From Dugong dugon (Eukaryota > Chordata > Mammalia > Sirenia > Dugongidae): a DNA stretch of 64,000 bases. The position numbers and the translations under genes were made by a program. Position 1 is the stretch's first letter, and each line of letters starts with the position of its first letter. This document shows, one piece after another, positions 48,146 through 59,737 of this stretch. Location: positions 59,392,145 to 59,456,144 of the forward strand of contig CM057468.1 of assembly GCA_030035585.1 (NCBI GenBank), written 5' to 3'. The notes under the pieces were generated by a model, which ran no database searches, was not told the DNA's origin, and worked only from the letters and a program-made list of their open reading frames with translations.

Positions 48146-48823
48146 TCACGTGCGTATGAGGCAATTGAAAACACCGTGGCCTGGGTCAGGTGCACCTGTC
48201 TTCAAGGTGACATCTTTGTTTTTCAACACTTTAAAGAGGTCTTTTGCAGCAGATTTGCCCAATGCAATGCGTCTTTTGATTTCTTGACTGCTGCTTCCAT
48301 GGGTGTTAATTGTGGATCCAAGTAAAACGAAATCCTGGACAACTTCAATCTTGTCTCCTTTTATCATGATGTTGCTTATTGATCCAGTTGTGAGGATTTT
48401 TGTTTTCTTTATGTTGAGGTGTAATCCATACTGAAGGCTGTGGTCTTTGATCTTCATCAGTAAGTGCTTCGTGTCCTTTTCATTTTCAGCAAGCAGGTTT
48501 GTGTCATCTGTGTATTGCAAGTTGTTAATGAGTTTTCCTCCAATCCTGGTGCCCTGTTCTTCTTTATATAGTCCAGCTTCTTGGATTATTTGCTCAGCAT
48601 ACAGATTGAATAAATATGGTGAAACGATACAACCCAGACACACACCTTTCATGATTCTGAACCACATAGTATTCCCTTGTTCTGTTCGAGTGACTGTCTC
48701 TTGATCTATGTACAGGTTCCTCATGAGCACAATGAAGTATTCTGGAATTCCCATTCTCTGCAATGTTATCCATAACTTATTATGATCCACACAGTCAAAT
48801 ACCTTAGCATAGTCAAAACACAA
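48146..48823 (-). pseudogene. RTE reverse transcriptase, central to C-terminal (broken)
   Basis: A 225-residue frame. In order: FDYAKVFDCVDHNKLW (first catalytic aspartate present), KGVCLGCIVSPYLFNLYAEQ, YTDDTNLLAENEKDTKHLLM (both aspartates of the YxDD box kept) and GSTINTHGSSSQEIKRRIAL. It loses frame near residue 212, where a short indel converts the following segment. The remainder (RIDAFELWCWQRIMNIPWT) is read in another frame at 48004-48195. The N-terminal RT part is in frames at 48911-49295, including LKALVKNKTPGIDGVQIEMF. Confidence 0.9.
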
Positions 48824-49824
48824 GAAAAATTCTTTCTGGTAGTCTCTGCTTTCAGCCAGGATCCACCTGACATCAGCTATGATATCTCTGGTTCTGCAAC
48901 CTCTTCTGAATCAGGCTTGAATTCCTGGCAGTTCTCTGCTGATATACTGCTGCGGCCACTTTTGAATGATCTTCAGCAAAATTTTACTTGCATGTGATTT
49001 TAATGGTATTGTTTGATAATTTCTGCATTGGGTTGGATCACCCTTCCTGTGGAATAAGCATAAATGTGGATCTCTTCCAGTTGGTTGGCCAGGTACCTGT
49101 CTTCCAAATTTCTTGGCATAGACAAGTGAGCACTTCCAGTGCTTCATCAGTTTGTTGGAACATCTCAATTTGTACTCCATCAATTCCTGGAGTCTTATTT
49201 TTCACCAATGCCTTCAGTGCAGCTTGGACCTCTTCCTTCAGTACCATCGGTTCCTGATCATATGCTACCTCTGGAAATGGATGACTGTCAACCAATTGTT
49301 TTTGGTATAGTGACTCTGTGTATTCCTTCCATCTTCTTTCGATGCTTCGTCATTGTTTAATATTTTCCCATAGAATCCTTCAATATGCAACTTGAGGCTT
49401 GAATTTTTTCTTTGGTTCTTTCAGCTTGAGAAATGCTGAGCATGTTCTTCCCTTTTGGTTTTCTATCTCCAGGTCTTTGCACATGTCATTATAATACTTT
49501 ACTTTGCCTTCTCGAGCCGCCCTTTGAAATCTTCTGTTCAGCTCTTTTACTTCATCATTTCTTCCTTTTCCTTTAGGGCTACTGGACATTCAAGAGCAAG
49601 TTTCATTCTCTTCTGACATCCATTCTGGTCTTTTCTGTCTTTCCTGTCTTTTTAATGACCTCTTGCTTTCTTCGTGTATCATGTCCTTGATGTCATTTCA
49701 CAACTCGTCTGGTCTTTGGTTGTTAGTGTTCAATGTGTCAAATCTATTCTTGAGAGCTCTCTAAATTGAGATGGGATATACTCAAGGTCATACTCTGGCT
49801 TTTGTGGACTTGTTCTAATTTTCT

Positions 49825-50529
49825 TCAGCTTCTTCTTGAACTTGTATATGAGCAATTGATGGTCTGTTCTGCAGTCTGCCTGTGGCCTTGTTCTGACAGA
49901 TGATATTGAGCTTTTCCATCTTCTTTTTCCACAAATTTGGTCAATTTGATTCCTGAGTATTCCATCTGGCGATTTCCATGTGTATAGTTGCCATTTATGT
50001 TGTTGAAAAAAGGTATTTGCAATGACGAAGTCATTGGTCTTGAAAATTCTGTCATGTGAGCTCTGGTATTGTTTCTATCACCAAGGCCATATTTTCCAAC
50101 TACCAATCCTTCTTCTTTGTTTCCAGCTTTCTCATTCCAAACACCAGTAATTATCAATGCATCCTGATTGCATATTTGATCAATTTCACACTGCAGAAGT
50201 TGGTAAAAATCTTCAATTTCTTCATCTTTAGCCTTAGTGATTGGTGCATTAATTTGAATAATAGTCGTATTAACTGGTCTTCCTTGCAGGCGTATGGGTG
50301 TTATCCTATCACTGACAACATTGTACTTCAGGATAGATCTTGAAATGGTCTTTTTGACAGTGAATGCAATGCCACTCCTCTTCAAGCTGTCATTCCCAGC
50401 ATAGTAGACCATATGATTGTCTGATTCAAAATGGCCAATACCAGTCCATTTCAGCTCATTAACGCCTAGGATATTGATGTTTATGTGTTTCATTTCATTT
50501 TTGACAATTTTCAGTTTTCCTGGATTCAT
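49825..50529 (-). pseudogene. RTE endonuclease (broken, catalytic site altered)
   Basis: A 234-residue frame of the exonuclease-endonuclease-phosphatase domain. Seen: ILGVNELKWTGIGHFESD with the catalytic glutamate, IQINAPITKAKDEEIEDF, and ALIITGVWNEKAGN, where the family's GD(F/W)N reads GVWN, so the catalytic aspartate is lost. The start lacks the first EEP block (MWNV...), which lies just upstream in another frame near 50550. The following segment continues to SYTSSRRS before the frame ends. Confidence 0.88.
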
Positions 50530-50751
50530 GCTTCATACATTCCATGTTCCAATTATTAATGGATGTTTGAAGCTGTTTCTTCTCATTTTGAGTCATGCCA
50601 CATTAACAAACGAAGGTCCTGAAAGCTTGACTCCACCCACATCATTAAGGTCAACTCTACTTTGAGGGGGCTCTAGACTTTATAAATGTCTAAAGGATAT
50701 TGTTAAGTGCAAAATTGTTTTGCCAAGTAATAGCTAGTGTTTTAAAAAACT

Positions 50752-50832
50752 GTATGTGTGATATGTGTGTGTCTGTGTGTAATATGCATGGTGTGTGTGT
50801 CTATGTGGTATGATGTGTGTGTGTGTGTGTAT
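50752..50832. repeat. (GT)n-rich microsatellite
   Basis: Interrupted GT repeats (GTGTGTCTGTGTGTAATATG and a purer run at about 50814-50831). Confidence 0.85.
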
Positions 50833-51039
50833 TTGCACCAGCAAGGAGAAATGTTAGAGTACACATCTGTCTATTAGTACTGGTTTTCTCAGGAAGGGCA
50901 GAGTAGGAAAACAAAGGATGGCTTTTCTTACTATATTAATTGTAATTAATTTTGAAATTAAAAAAATAAATAAAAGGGAAAAAATTTTAAATATATATGC
51001 TGATAATCCTAGAATGTGTTATAAAGGGAGTATGCAGTA

Positions 51040-51582
51040 TAAAAAGACAGACAACAATCACAGACAGGCAATTTAGAGAGGGTGGTTCAGGAAGGCTTCC
51101 CTGAGTAAGGTATCTGAGCTGAGACCTGAAGGATAACAATAAGCTTTCTTGTGGAAAACTGGGTAAAGAACATTCTAAGCTGAGTGAATAGTGGCTAACA
51201 TGCCTGATGACTCATATGAAGGACAGAAAGGAGCCAGGGTGCCTGCCGTGTTGGGGCAAATAGATGGGTTGTGTTCCTTAATGTCAGAGAGGAGGAAGGT
51301 GGTGGTCAAATCAGGCAGGGCCTTGTAGGCCCTGGCTAATCATGATGTGGGCTATGGACCATTGCTGGTCAGCAAATGAGGTAAGTACATAAATAGAAAG
51401 TAAATATTTGAAAAGTTTTATAACAACTTCACATTGCTAAGACTACAACAACTTGATCACTGAAATCATCTCGGGGTATAGACTAGTTCAGGTGTTTTCA
51501 AACTTGCATAGTGAGTCTCATGTTATGAACTCCATTCTAGTAATGTCCAGCAGAATCACATATCAGTCCATTGTAGATTAGG

Positions 51583-51629
<47 letters not shown>

Positions 51630-51740
51630 AATAAACTTATTCTTTGCCACAGATAGTCAGAAAAAGACTATGCCAGGATCTGGTGAAATGTTTGATTGCT
51701 ATTCTTAGAACAGTGGGAAGCCATTGAAATATATTAAGGG
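51040..51740 (-). mobile_element. L2 LINE 3' region, antisense, with (CA)n inside
   Basis: GTGGTTCAGGAAGGCTTCCC, GCTGAGACCTGAAGGATAAC, AGAACATTCTAAGCTGAGTG and CAGGCAGGGCCTTGTAGGCC, with GTGGGAAGCCATTGAAATAT after the microsatellite, are antisense L2 blocks in order. Confidence 0.75.
51587..51627. repeat. (CA)n microsatellite
   Basis: About twenty uninterrupted CA units within the L2 remnant. Confidence 0.95.
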
Positions 51741-51990
51741 AAATGAATCTTTAACTTATATGTGCCCTAAAAAAAGAATTCTCCATTTTGAGACTATCCA
51801 ATAAGTTACCCAAAGTTTTATTGTTCAGAATGGATTGGAAAAGGACAAGGGTTAAAAGAAGGAGAATGGTTAGGAGGACATGTTGTAGTTCAGGTAGGAG
51901 ATGATGTTGGCTTGGACTGGCTGCTGGCAGCCATAGGTGGGGATGGAAAGAGAGGAGTCATAAAAAGCCACAAATGATTTCTAGTTTCCT

Positions 51991-52060
51991 CCCTCCCTCT
52001 ATCTTCCTTCCTTCCTTCCTTCCTTCCTTCTTTTCCTTTTTTCCCTCCTTCTCTCTTTCT
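51991..52060. repeat. (TTCC)n pyrimidine-rich tract
   Basis: CTTCCTTCC repeats followed by a T/C-rich stretch. Confidence 0.9.
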
Positions 52061-52097
52061 TTTTATCATAGAAACTGGTACATTGTGATGGCATCTA

Positions 52098-52555
52098 CCT
52101 TAGTTTCTTAAGGCCGCCATTAAAAAAATACCACAAAGAGGTTAGCTTTAAATAACAACAATTTATTGTCTCACAGTTCTGAAATCTAGAAGTCTGAATT
52201 CAGGGCATCAGCAGGGATATGGTCTATCTCAGTCAGTTCTAGAGGAAAATCCTTCCTTGTCTCTTTCAGCTTCTGTTAGCCCAGGGCATTTCTTGGCATT
52301 CCTTTACTTGTAGATGGATCCTCACATGGTGTCTTTCACCTGTTTGTGACTCTATTTCCATGTCTTTTCTCCCCTTTTATAAGACACTACCCAGAAGAAG
52401 TTATAATTAAGATCCACCCTACTCCGGTATGACCTCTTTTAACAACATCTGCAAGGAAAAAAACAAAAACATTTTCCCAAACAGGGTCACATTCAAAGTT
52501 ACAGGGATTAGGGCTTCAACATATTTTTTTGGGGGACACAATTCAATCCATAAAC
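52098..52555 (-). mobile_element. ERVL-MaLR LTR, MLT1-like, antisense
   Basis: On the plus strand TTTCTTAAGGCCGCCATTAA, TTATTGTCTCACAGTTCTGA, AGAAGTCTGAATTCAGGGCA and GGGGGACACAATTCAATCCA give the antisense order of MLT1/MST LTRs. It is solo. Confidence 0.75.
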
Positions 52556-52679
52556 ATGTCTATGGAGATAGGAGATAATGAAAGAAGAAGAGTTTGAAGG
52601 AAAAAGAGAAGAGTTCTGTCTTGGACAAATTTAATTATGAAATGCATATTGCAAACTCAAGGGGAAATATGTAGGTGTA

Positions 52680-52788
52680 GGCTGACCAACCACCCTGGTT
52701 TGCCCAGGACTATTCCAGTTTTAACACGGAACAATCCACAACCTGGGATAGCCCTCAGTCCTGGGCAAACTGTGACAGTTGGTCACTC
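52680..52788. mobile_element. Short palindromic DNA-transposon MITE (109 bp)
   Basis: The left arm GCTGACCAACCACCCTGGTT ... TTGCCCAGGAC is mirrored by the right arm GTCCTGGGCAAACTGTGACA ... GTTGGTCACTC. TA flanks both ends (52678-52679, 52789-52790). It resembles a common mammalian MITE with a GGTGACCAAC terminus, whose name I cannot give with certainty. Confidence 0.75.
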
Positions 52789-52790
52789 TA

Positions 52791-53324
52791 TATAGATGGT
52801 AGTTACCACATGTGATTTGATAACAACAACTGGGAAGATCATACAGAAGAACTGAGTCAGGTAAATATTTAGAGGCAATAGAAGCTTAGAAAATATAACA
52901 AGTCAGGTAGGAAGAAGACAGAAGTGTCACATATCTGGAAGCCAATAGAGAAAAGTGCCTCAAGAATGTCAAATAAAAAAAGAATAGAAAAGCAGATTTG
53001 GCAAGATGGTGGACACAAGCAGCCTTAGCAAGAAAAGATTCTTGGGAGTGATGGGGAAAGAAACTACAGTGTAGTAGACTGAAGACCAAATGGCAGGAAG
53101 TAAACTCAGTGAATGCTAGAAAATCATCCCAACAGTTGTGCAGTGAAGGGGAGTAGAGAAATAGGGCAGTAGTTTGAAGAGACTGGAAAGGGCATAAGAT
53201 AATTTTTTGTGATTATACTTTTAGAAGTAAAACTGATAGGAAGGTTATTGGTCTCTTCCTATCTGGAGCAAAGGAGAGTGAAGGAAACCAAAGACTCAAG
53301 GAAATTAGTCAACAGGACTAATTG
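52791..53324. other. Unassigned intergenic DNA
   Basis: Purine-rich and possibly further antisense LINE material, but no block can be assigned. Confidence 0.4.
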
Positions 53325-53876
53325 CCCATGTGAACCACAGCCTCTTCTAGCCTGAAATCAGAAGAACTAGACGGTGCCCAGCCACCACCACTGACTATTC
53401 TGATCAGGGACACAACAGAAAGTCTATTTAGGATGGGAGAAAAATGTAGAACAAAACTCAAACGCATAAAAAAGACCAGACTTACTGTACTGAAAGAGAC
53501 TAGGGGAACCCTTGAGACTATCGCCCTAAGATACACTTTTAACCAGGAACTTAAGCAACTCCTGGAGGTCACCTTTTAGCCAAATAATAGGTCAGCCTAA
53601 AAAATAATAACACCCGTGAAGAATGTGCTCCTTTAAATAATCAACTGTACAAGACCAAACAGTCAACATTTACCCTAAAGCAAAGATGAGAAGGCAAGGA
53701 GGAGCAGGGAAACTAGATGGATGGAAACAGGGTCTGGGGGATGAAAATGGGGAGAGTGCTGACAAGCTGTGGGGATAATAACCAATGTCATGGAACAATT
53801 TGTCTATGGATTATTGAATGGGAATCTAATTTATTGTGTCAACTTTCACCTAAAACACAATAAAATATTTAAAAAA
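53325..53876 (+). mobile_element. L1 3' end, 5'-truncated, sense
   Basis: Same L1 tail family as the antisense copy at 33005-37690. It has TCAGAAGAACTAGACGGTGC, GCCTAAAAAATAATAACACC, TCCTTTAAATAATCAACTGT and GTGTCAACTTTCACCTAAAA, then ACACAATAAAATATTTAAAA with a poly-A end. Untranslated sequence only. Confidence 0.78.
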
Positions 53877-54823
53877 ACAAACTACTAGGGAGGTGCAGTA
53901 GGATTATCAGGCAGTTATGAATACCTACATGAAAATTGTGGCATACATTTAAAGCGATTTTATTCATCTCAGTTGGTGATTTTCTACAATTACATTAAAC
54001 TTCTCAAGTGTTGGCATGGAGAATGAGTTTTTAATTGGATTAAACCAGGGTTTGGATTTTTCTAGGGAAGAGGGCTAGAGAAAAAAGAAGGCCAGCAAGG
54101 TAAAAGTGTTAAAAAGGGAATGATTTAAATCAGAGAATGTGGACTAAATGCTGGGTCAAGAGGGAAGAGGAAACAGAAGCGGGTACAAAGATAGTGAATA
54201 AAGTGAAGTGACTGCTTTAGAGGTTTCATGGAGTTTGAAGAATTCTTGCAAAGTGAGTACTCCAGACTGCAAGTTGAAAGAACAGCAGGTGGTAGCTAGA
54301 GAAGAGAGTGATTGCTTTGAAGGTTTCAGGCATGGTGAACTACTACTGACACAATGTTATGGGCTTGATTACAGGCTGGGGAAAGGTAGAGGAACAGGTG
54401 ACCGGAGCTGAAGAGGGTACGAATGTAATAGGCAGGGTTTGATTGGTTCATCCATATGAATTCTGAAGTCACTAAGATGATGTCATGAATAGAGATGGAG
54501 AAGAAGAGGAAGAGTGAGTCAAGAGCAAATATCTGATGAATTTGAGAGAATGACTGGATCAGTCTTTGAGAGTAAGAAGGAGTTGTAGCTGGTGATTTAG
54601 TCTGACGGTGCAAGCCTCACAGGAGGGCAGTGACCAAGAAAGGATAAAAATTAGAAGCAACACATATCACAACTCCTTACTTTCTGGTCCTGTGGTATGT
54701 AGTGTATACCAGATTGTTGCAAGGAAAATGGTATAATCAGGACCGAAGGCAAAAAATTTAAAAGGATATTCAGAGAAGAGTTTGAAGATATAAGAGAATT
54801 TCACATGATATAGTCTCAGGATA
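53877..54823. other. Unassigned intergenic DNA
   Basis: Purine-rich segment at 54100-54620. No gene or named repeat recognised. Confidence 0.45.
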
Positions 54824-54980
54824 AGAAACCAAAAACCAAACCCATTCCATCGAATTGATTCTGACTCATAGCGACCTGATAGGACAGAGTAGAACTGCCC
54901 CATAGTGTTTCCAAGGAGCAGCTGGTGGATTTGAACTGCTGACCTTTTCTTTAGCAGCCGTGCTCTTAACCACTGTGCCA
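54824..54980 (-). mobile_element. AfroSINE with perfect target duplication
   Basis: The minus-strand short form has the GTGGCACAGTGGTTAAGAGC head and the GAGTCAGAATCAATTCGATG tail. Identical CTCAGGATA flanks it at 54815-54823 and 54981-54989. A young insertion. Confidence 0.94.
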
Positions 54981-55234
54981 CTCAGGATAGGTTATATAAT
55001 TTGTGAGGCCCAATGTGAAATGAAAATGTAGGACACAATGTTCAAAAATTATTAAGAATTTCAAATCGGCAACAGCAGAGCATTGAGTGCAAGGCCCTTC
55101 TAAGTAGGGGGCCCTATGTGGCTGCACAGGTCGTGTGCCCATGCAGTGGCCCTACCTATTCTGGAGTTTCATAGACCTAGAAAAAAGATTTGGGAGGGAG
55201 GGTAGGATTGGGTCAGATTGGGGGATATACTTTA

Positions 55235-55440
55235 TGTATGTATGTATTTAGAAAACACTTATATAGAACTATTATGTGCCAGTCATTTTTCTAATTGCTT
55301 AACGAATACTATCATTTAATCCTTTTATCATCCTGATTATTGCTTCCTAATTTTACAGATGAAGAACCTGAACTTTCTGAACTTTAAGTGACTTGCCCAA
55401 GGCACAGTAAGTGGCAGCCTTATTCTAGAATCTGTGCCCC
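55235..55440 (-). mobile_element. MIR SINE
   Basis: ACTATTATGTGCCAGTCATT, ATCATTTAATCCTTTTATCA and AGTGACTTGCCCAAGGCACA follow the antisense MIR over its 3' part and core. Confidence 0.8.
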
Positions 55441-55509
55441 ATCAGGGTATGTTGCCTCTCAGCAGTCCTAGGGATCATGGATAGTTTGTGAAACAGACTT
55501 AAAAACAAA

Positions 55510-55671
55510 GAAACCTGTTGATGTTTAATCAATTTCAACTCATAGCAATCCTATAGGACAGAGCAGAACTGCCATAGGGTTTTCAAGACTGTAATCTTTA
55601 TAGAAGGGGAGCAAATTGTCAACCTTCATGTTAGCAGCTGAGTGCTTAATCACTGCATCTCCAGGGCTCCT
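55510..55671 (-). mobile_element. AfroSINE, diverged
   Basis: On the minus strand it has GGAGCCCTGGAGATGCAGTG and GCTGCTAACATGAAGGTTGA, with the internal block ATAAAGATTACAGTCTTGAA. The tail is worn (GAGTTGAAATTGATTAAACA). Confidence 0.85.
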
Positions 55672-56467
55672 TGAGACAGATTTAGGGTTGGCCAGAATAA
55701 GCAGATGTGAGACATGATACGATTACTCTTGATTAGGTCCCTAGAGGAAGAAGACTAACTTGCTTTAAGGTGTAGTTTTGAGTACAAAACTAGAATATAC
55801 AGGCCTCAGGTACCCGTCCTGTCTAGCAGCTCAAAAGTGTGTGGTTGTCTGCTGTGTGTTCTTTATGAGCAGCGCAAGCCAGTTCTTCCCTTGGTGCTCA
55901 AGATGGCAGTTATGCTTGAAAAGTAACAACATACAGCCAGCTTTCAGGTTTATTCTAGGTCTACAGATACTTTCACACTGCTTTTTGTGGAGGGGGTTGG
56001 TTTGAAAAGATACAATTAATTTTGGTTCAACTAATTATTTACTAAATGCTTTAAAAAAATACACAGCTGGTTGAATGATTTATTAGTCTATTAATGTTTT
56101 CAGTCTAAACTTTGCTTTTGTTTTAATGGATTAATTATAAATACAAATTTTTGTCAGTTTGATGTAATCCAAAGTGAAATAAACAAGCAAACAAAAACAA
56201 CGAAAGACATAGGCCTCCTAATTTATTTAAAGCATTCCCTAGAATATACCATTTCCTTTCCAGTTACGTGATTTACATGAATATGTCTGTCAACACTATT
56301 GCATATACAGCATCTTAGAATGGGACAGCTAGACTTAATATGAAGGAAAAGCATTAGCTTCTTTCCATTATTCAGCATTAGTGGAAAAAAAAAGAATCTT
56401 CAATGAATTATACTTTCTGGTTAATAACATTATTATGTAGACAACCAATTTTCAAAGAATTAGAATA
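55672..56467. other. Unassigned intergenic DNA
   Basis: No gene or repeat recognised. Confidence 0.5.
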
Positions 56468-58843
56468 CAGGCATACCTCAGAGATATGACAGCTTTGGTT
56501 CCAGAACACCACAATTGAGTGAGTTATGTAATTTTTTTTGGTTTCCCAGTGCATATAAGTTACGTTCATACTATAAGGTAGTCTATTAAATGTGCAATAG
56601 CATTATGTCTAAAAAAAGTACGTACTTTCATTAAAAAATGCTTTATTGCTAAAAAATGCTAACCATCATCTGAGCCTTCAGCGAGTCATAATCTTGTTGC
56701 TGCTGGAGGATCTTGCCTTGATGTCGATGGCTGCTGACTGATCAGGTGGTGGTTGCTGAAGGTTGGGGTGGCTGTGGCAATTTCTCAAAATAAGACAACA
56801 GTGAACTTTGCTCCATCAATTGACTCTTCCTTTCATGAAAGATTTCTCTGTGGCATGTGATGCTGTTTGATAGCATTTTACCCCCAGCCGAACTTCTTTC
56901 AAAATTGGAGTCAATCCTCTCAAACCCTGTTGCTTCTTTATCAACTAAGTTTATGTAATATTTTAAATCCGTTATTGTCATTTCAACAATATTCACAGCA
57001 TCTTCACCAGGAGTAAATTCTATCTCAGGAAACCACTTTCTTTGTTCATCCATAAGAAGCAACTCCTCATCCACTAGTTTTATCATGAGATTGCAGCAAT
57101 TCAGTCACATCTTCAGGCTCCACTTCTAATTTGGTTCTCTTGCTATTTCTACCACGTCTGCAGTTACTTCCTCCACTGGAGTCTTGAACCCCTCAAAGTC
57201 ATCCATGAGGGTTGGTATCAACTTCTTCCAAACTCCTGCTAATGCTGATATTTTGAACTCCTCCCATGAATCATGAATGTTCTTAATGGCATCTGGAATG
57301 GTGAATGCTTTCCATAAGATTTTCAATTTACTTTGCCCAGATCTATCAGAGGAATCACTGTCTGTGGCAGCTATGGCCTTACAAAGTGTGTTTCTTAAAT
57401 GATAAGACCTGAAAGTCAAAACTACTCCTTGAACCATGGTCTGCAGAATGGATGTTGTTTTATCAGGCATGAAAACAACATTAATCTCCTTGCATCAGAG
57501 CTCTTGGCTGACCAGGTGCATTGTCAATGAGCAATAATATTCTGGAAGAATCTTTTTTTCTCAGTGGTAGATCTCAACAGTGGGCTTAAAATATTCAGTA
57601 AACCATGTTGTAAACAGATGTGCTGTCATCCAGGCTTTGTTGTTCCATTTATATTGCACAGGCTGAGTAGATTTAGCATAATTCTGAAGGGCCCTAGGAT
57701 TTTCAGAATGGTAAATAAGCATTGGCTTCAATTTAAAGTCACCAGCTGCGTTAACCCCTAACAAGAGAGTCAGCCTGTCCTTCGAAGATTTGAAGCTAGA
57801 TGTTGACTTCTCCTCTCTAGCTATGGAAGTCCTAGATGGAAACGTCTTCCAATATAAGGCTGTTTCATCTGCATTGAAAATCTGTTGTTTAGTGTAGTCA
57901 CTTTCAGCAATTATCTAAGCTAGATCTTCTGCATAACTTGCTGCAGTTTCTCCATCAGCCCTTGCTGCTTCACCTTCCACTTTTATGTTATAGAGAAGGC
58001 TTTTTTCCTTAAACTTCACGAACCAACTTCTGCTTGTTTCAAATTTTTCTTCTGCAGCTTCCTCACCTCTCTCAGCCTTCATAGAATTGAAGAGAGTTAG
58101 CGTCTTTCTCTGGATTAGGCTTTGCCTTAAGGGAATGTTGTGGCTGGTTTGATCTTCTAGCCAGACCACTAAAACTTTCTCCATATCAGCAATAAGACTG
58201 TTTCACGTTCTTATTATTCATGTGTTCACTGGAGTAGCACTTTTAATTTCTTTCAAGAACTTTTCCTTTGCATCCACAACTTGGCTAACTATTGGCACAA
58301 GAGGCCTGGCTTTCAGCCTATCTCGGCTTTCAACATGTCTTCTCACTAAGCTTAATCGTTTCTAGTTTTTGATTTAAAGTGAGAGACATGCTACACTTCC
58401 TTTCCCTTGAGCGCTTAGAGGCTATTTTTGGGTTATTAATTGGCCTAATTTCAAGATTGTCATGTCTCAGGGAATACAGAGGCCCGAGGAGAGGGAGAGA
58501 GATGTGGGAACGGCCGGTCAGTAGAGCAGCCAGAACACACACAATATTTATTGATTTAGTTCATCATCTTACATGAGTGCGGTTTGTAGCACTGCAAAAT
58601 GATTACAATAGTAACATTAAAGATCACTGATCACAGATCACCACAGCAGATATAATAATGACAAAGTTTGAAATATTGCGAAAATTACCAAAATGTGTCA
58701 CAGAGACACAAAGTAAGGACATGCTGTTGGAAAAACGGTGCTGATAGACTTGCTCAATGCCGGGTTGCCACAAACTTTCAATTTGTAAAAAACACATCTG
58801 CAAAGCACAGTAAAGCAAAGTGCAATAAAAGGAGGTATGCCTG
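56468..58843 (-). mobile_element. Tigger1-type DNA transposon, nearly complete (2376 bp)
   Basis: Terminal inverted repeats CAGGCATACCTC and GAGGTATGCCTG are intact and flanked by TA (56466-56467, 58844-58845). The length is close to the roughly 2.4 kb of Tigger1. A single-exon transposase lies on the minus strand in decayed frames. Tigger elements are pogo-like members of the Tc1/mariner superfamily that moved in early placental mammals, so this copy is ancient and inactive. No later insertion interrupts it. Confidence 0.93.
56742..58440 (-). pseudogene. Tigger transposase remnant
   Basis: Reading the minus strand from 58440 downwards: an N-terminal DNA-binding segment (SMSLTLNQKLETIKLSE, 58330-58542 frame). 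Next is a CENP-B-type helix-turn-helix at 57915-58184 ([20 protein letters not shown]). Then come catalytic-core pieces. The complement of 57848-57878 keeps [10 protein letters not shown] with the first catalytic aspartate. The frame at 57561-57764 has [20 protein letters not shown] and [24 protein letters not shown] with the second aspartate is readable near 57530. C-terminal parts follow at 57126-57470 and 56742-57086. Stops and frameshifts separate these segments, so no full protein can be made. Confidence 0.88.
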
Positions 58844-58845
58844 TA

Positions 58846-59300
58846 TAATAAAGTATACAGTAGTGCTACTATATGCAATGTATTTTTCTATCATTATTTT
58901 GACATTCACTTTAAAAAACTTGAATGATATGAAGGACTTCATTTTATACAAGGTATATTTTATTTGGAAAATAGTTGTATCTTTTAGGATGTTACTGCTA
59001 AAAAGTAATTCATATTATCCATCTGCTTTTAGAACTATAGCATACATGGTTTTACATGAATATCAATTGTGGATTTTTTTAAAAATCAATTTGGATGAAA
59101 TTAGATTTATATTTTTTTCTCTGAGTTTAACATGTTACTATTAAAACAGTAAATATTTTCACCTTTAAAAATAATTTTAACTTTACCACAAATGTTTACT
59201 ACAAAATATTTACAAAACATGGAAACAAAAGAATAAAAAGTAAAACATTATTTCTTATTCTACTATGTAAAGATAATCACTGAGAATATTTTTATATAAA
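58846..59300. other. Unassigned AT-rich DNA
   Basis: No gene or repeat recognised. Confidence 0.5.
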
Positions 59301-59417
59301 TAGTCCCTGGGTTATGAAAGAGATCTCTTCCTGTGTCGTTAAGTCTTTAAGTCACATTTGCCAGAAAGTCAGAACAGGTGCATACGGTTCTTACTTAGCC
59401 TTACTTCAGTTCAAGAA

Positions 59418-59584
59418 GGAGCCCTGGTGGCACAGCGGTGAAGAGCTTGGCTGCTAACCAAAAAATCTGTGGTCCGAATTCACCAGCCACTCCTTGGAAA
59501 CCCTATCTGGCAATTCTATTCTGTCCTATAGGGTCTCTATGAGTCAGAACAGACTCGATGACAAAGAGTTTAGTTTTTTTTTTT
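59418..59584 (+). mobile_element. AfroSINE inside the Tigger derivative
   Basis: The head GAGCCCTGGTGGCACAGCGG, body CTCCTTGGAAACCCTATCTG, tail ATGAGTCAGAACAGACTCGA and T-rich end are present. Target duplication is TTCAGTTCAAGAA at 59405-59417 and TTCAGTGCAAGAA at 59585-59597. Confidence 0.94.
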
Positions 59585-59737
59585 TTCAGTGCAAGAAAGG
59601 CTCAAAGCCTTTTCAGTGATTTAAAATCTGCTCGTGCAGCAAGTAAAGGTGATTGTGATAAAGAATTTGTTGCCAGTAGCGGTTGGTTCAATCATTTCAA
59701 AACGAGGGCAAATTTACATAACATTAAAGATCATGTA
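59585..59737 (+). pseudogene. CENP-B-like helix-turn-helix remnant (Tigger/Jerky type)
   Basis: Frame at 59585-59737 reads ARKAQSLFSDLKSARAA, then FVASSGWFNHFKTRANLHNI. The GWFNHFKTR...LHNIK pattern is typical of the second DNA-binding helix-turn-helix of CENP-B, Jerky and Tigger proteins. The rest of the transposase, including the DDE core, is absent. The T-run start of the open frame belongs to the SINE, not to the protein. Confidence 0.82.

Larger units (their letters stand above)
47740..50670 (-). mobile_element. RTE LINE, nearly full length (2.93 kb), best preserved
   Basis: On the minus strand it runs from the late 5' UTR/early ORF (about 240-300 bases short of the 5' end) through endonuclease, linker and RT to the 3' UTR and the CAACAA-type end. 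Perfect 11-bp target duplications CTCTAGACTTT lie at 47729-47739 and 50671-50681. Coding frames are longer than in the other copies but still frameshifted (endonuclease at 49825-50529, RT at 48146-48823 and 48911-49295). This is probably the youngest long RTE in the window, though it is no longer active. Confidence 0.95.

Noticed and set aside
53325-53876. Calling this a retroviral LTR because of AATAAA and the repeated tail blocks
   Set aside because: It matches the L1 tail that is split by the RTE at 33460, ends in poly-A, and has no TG...CA ends.
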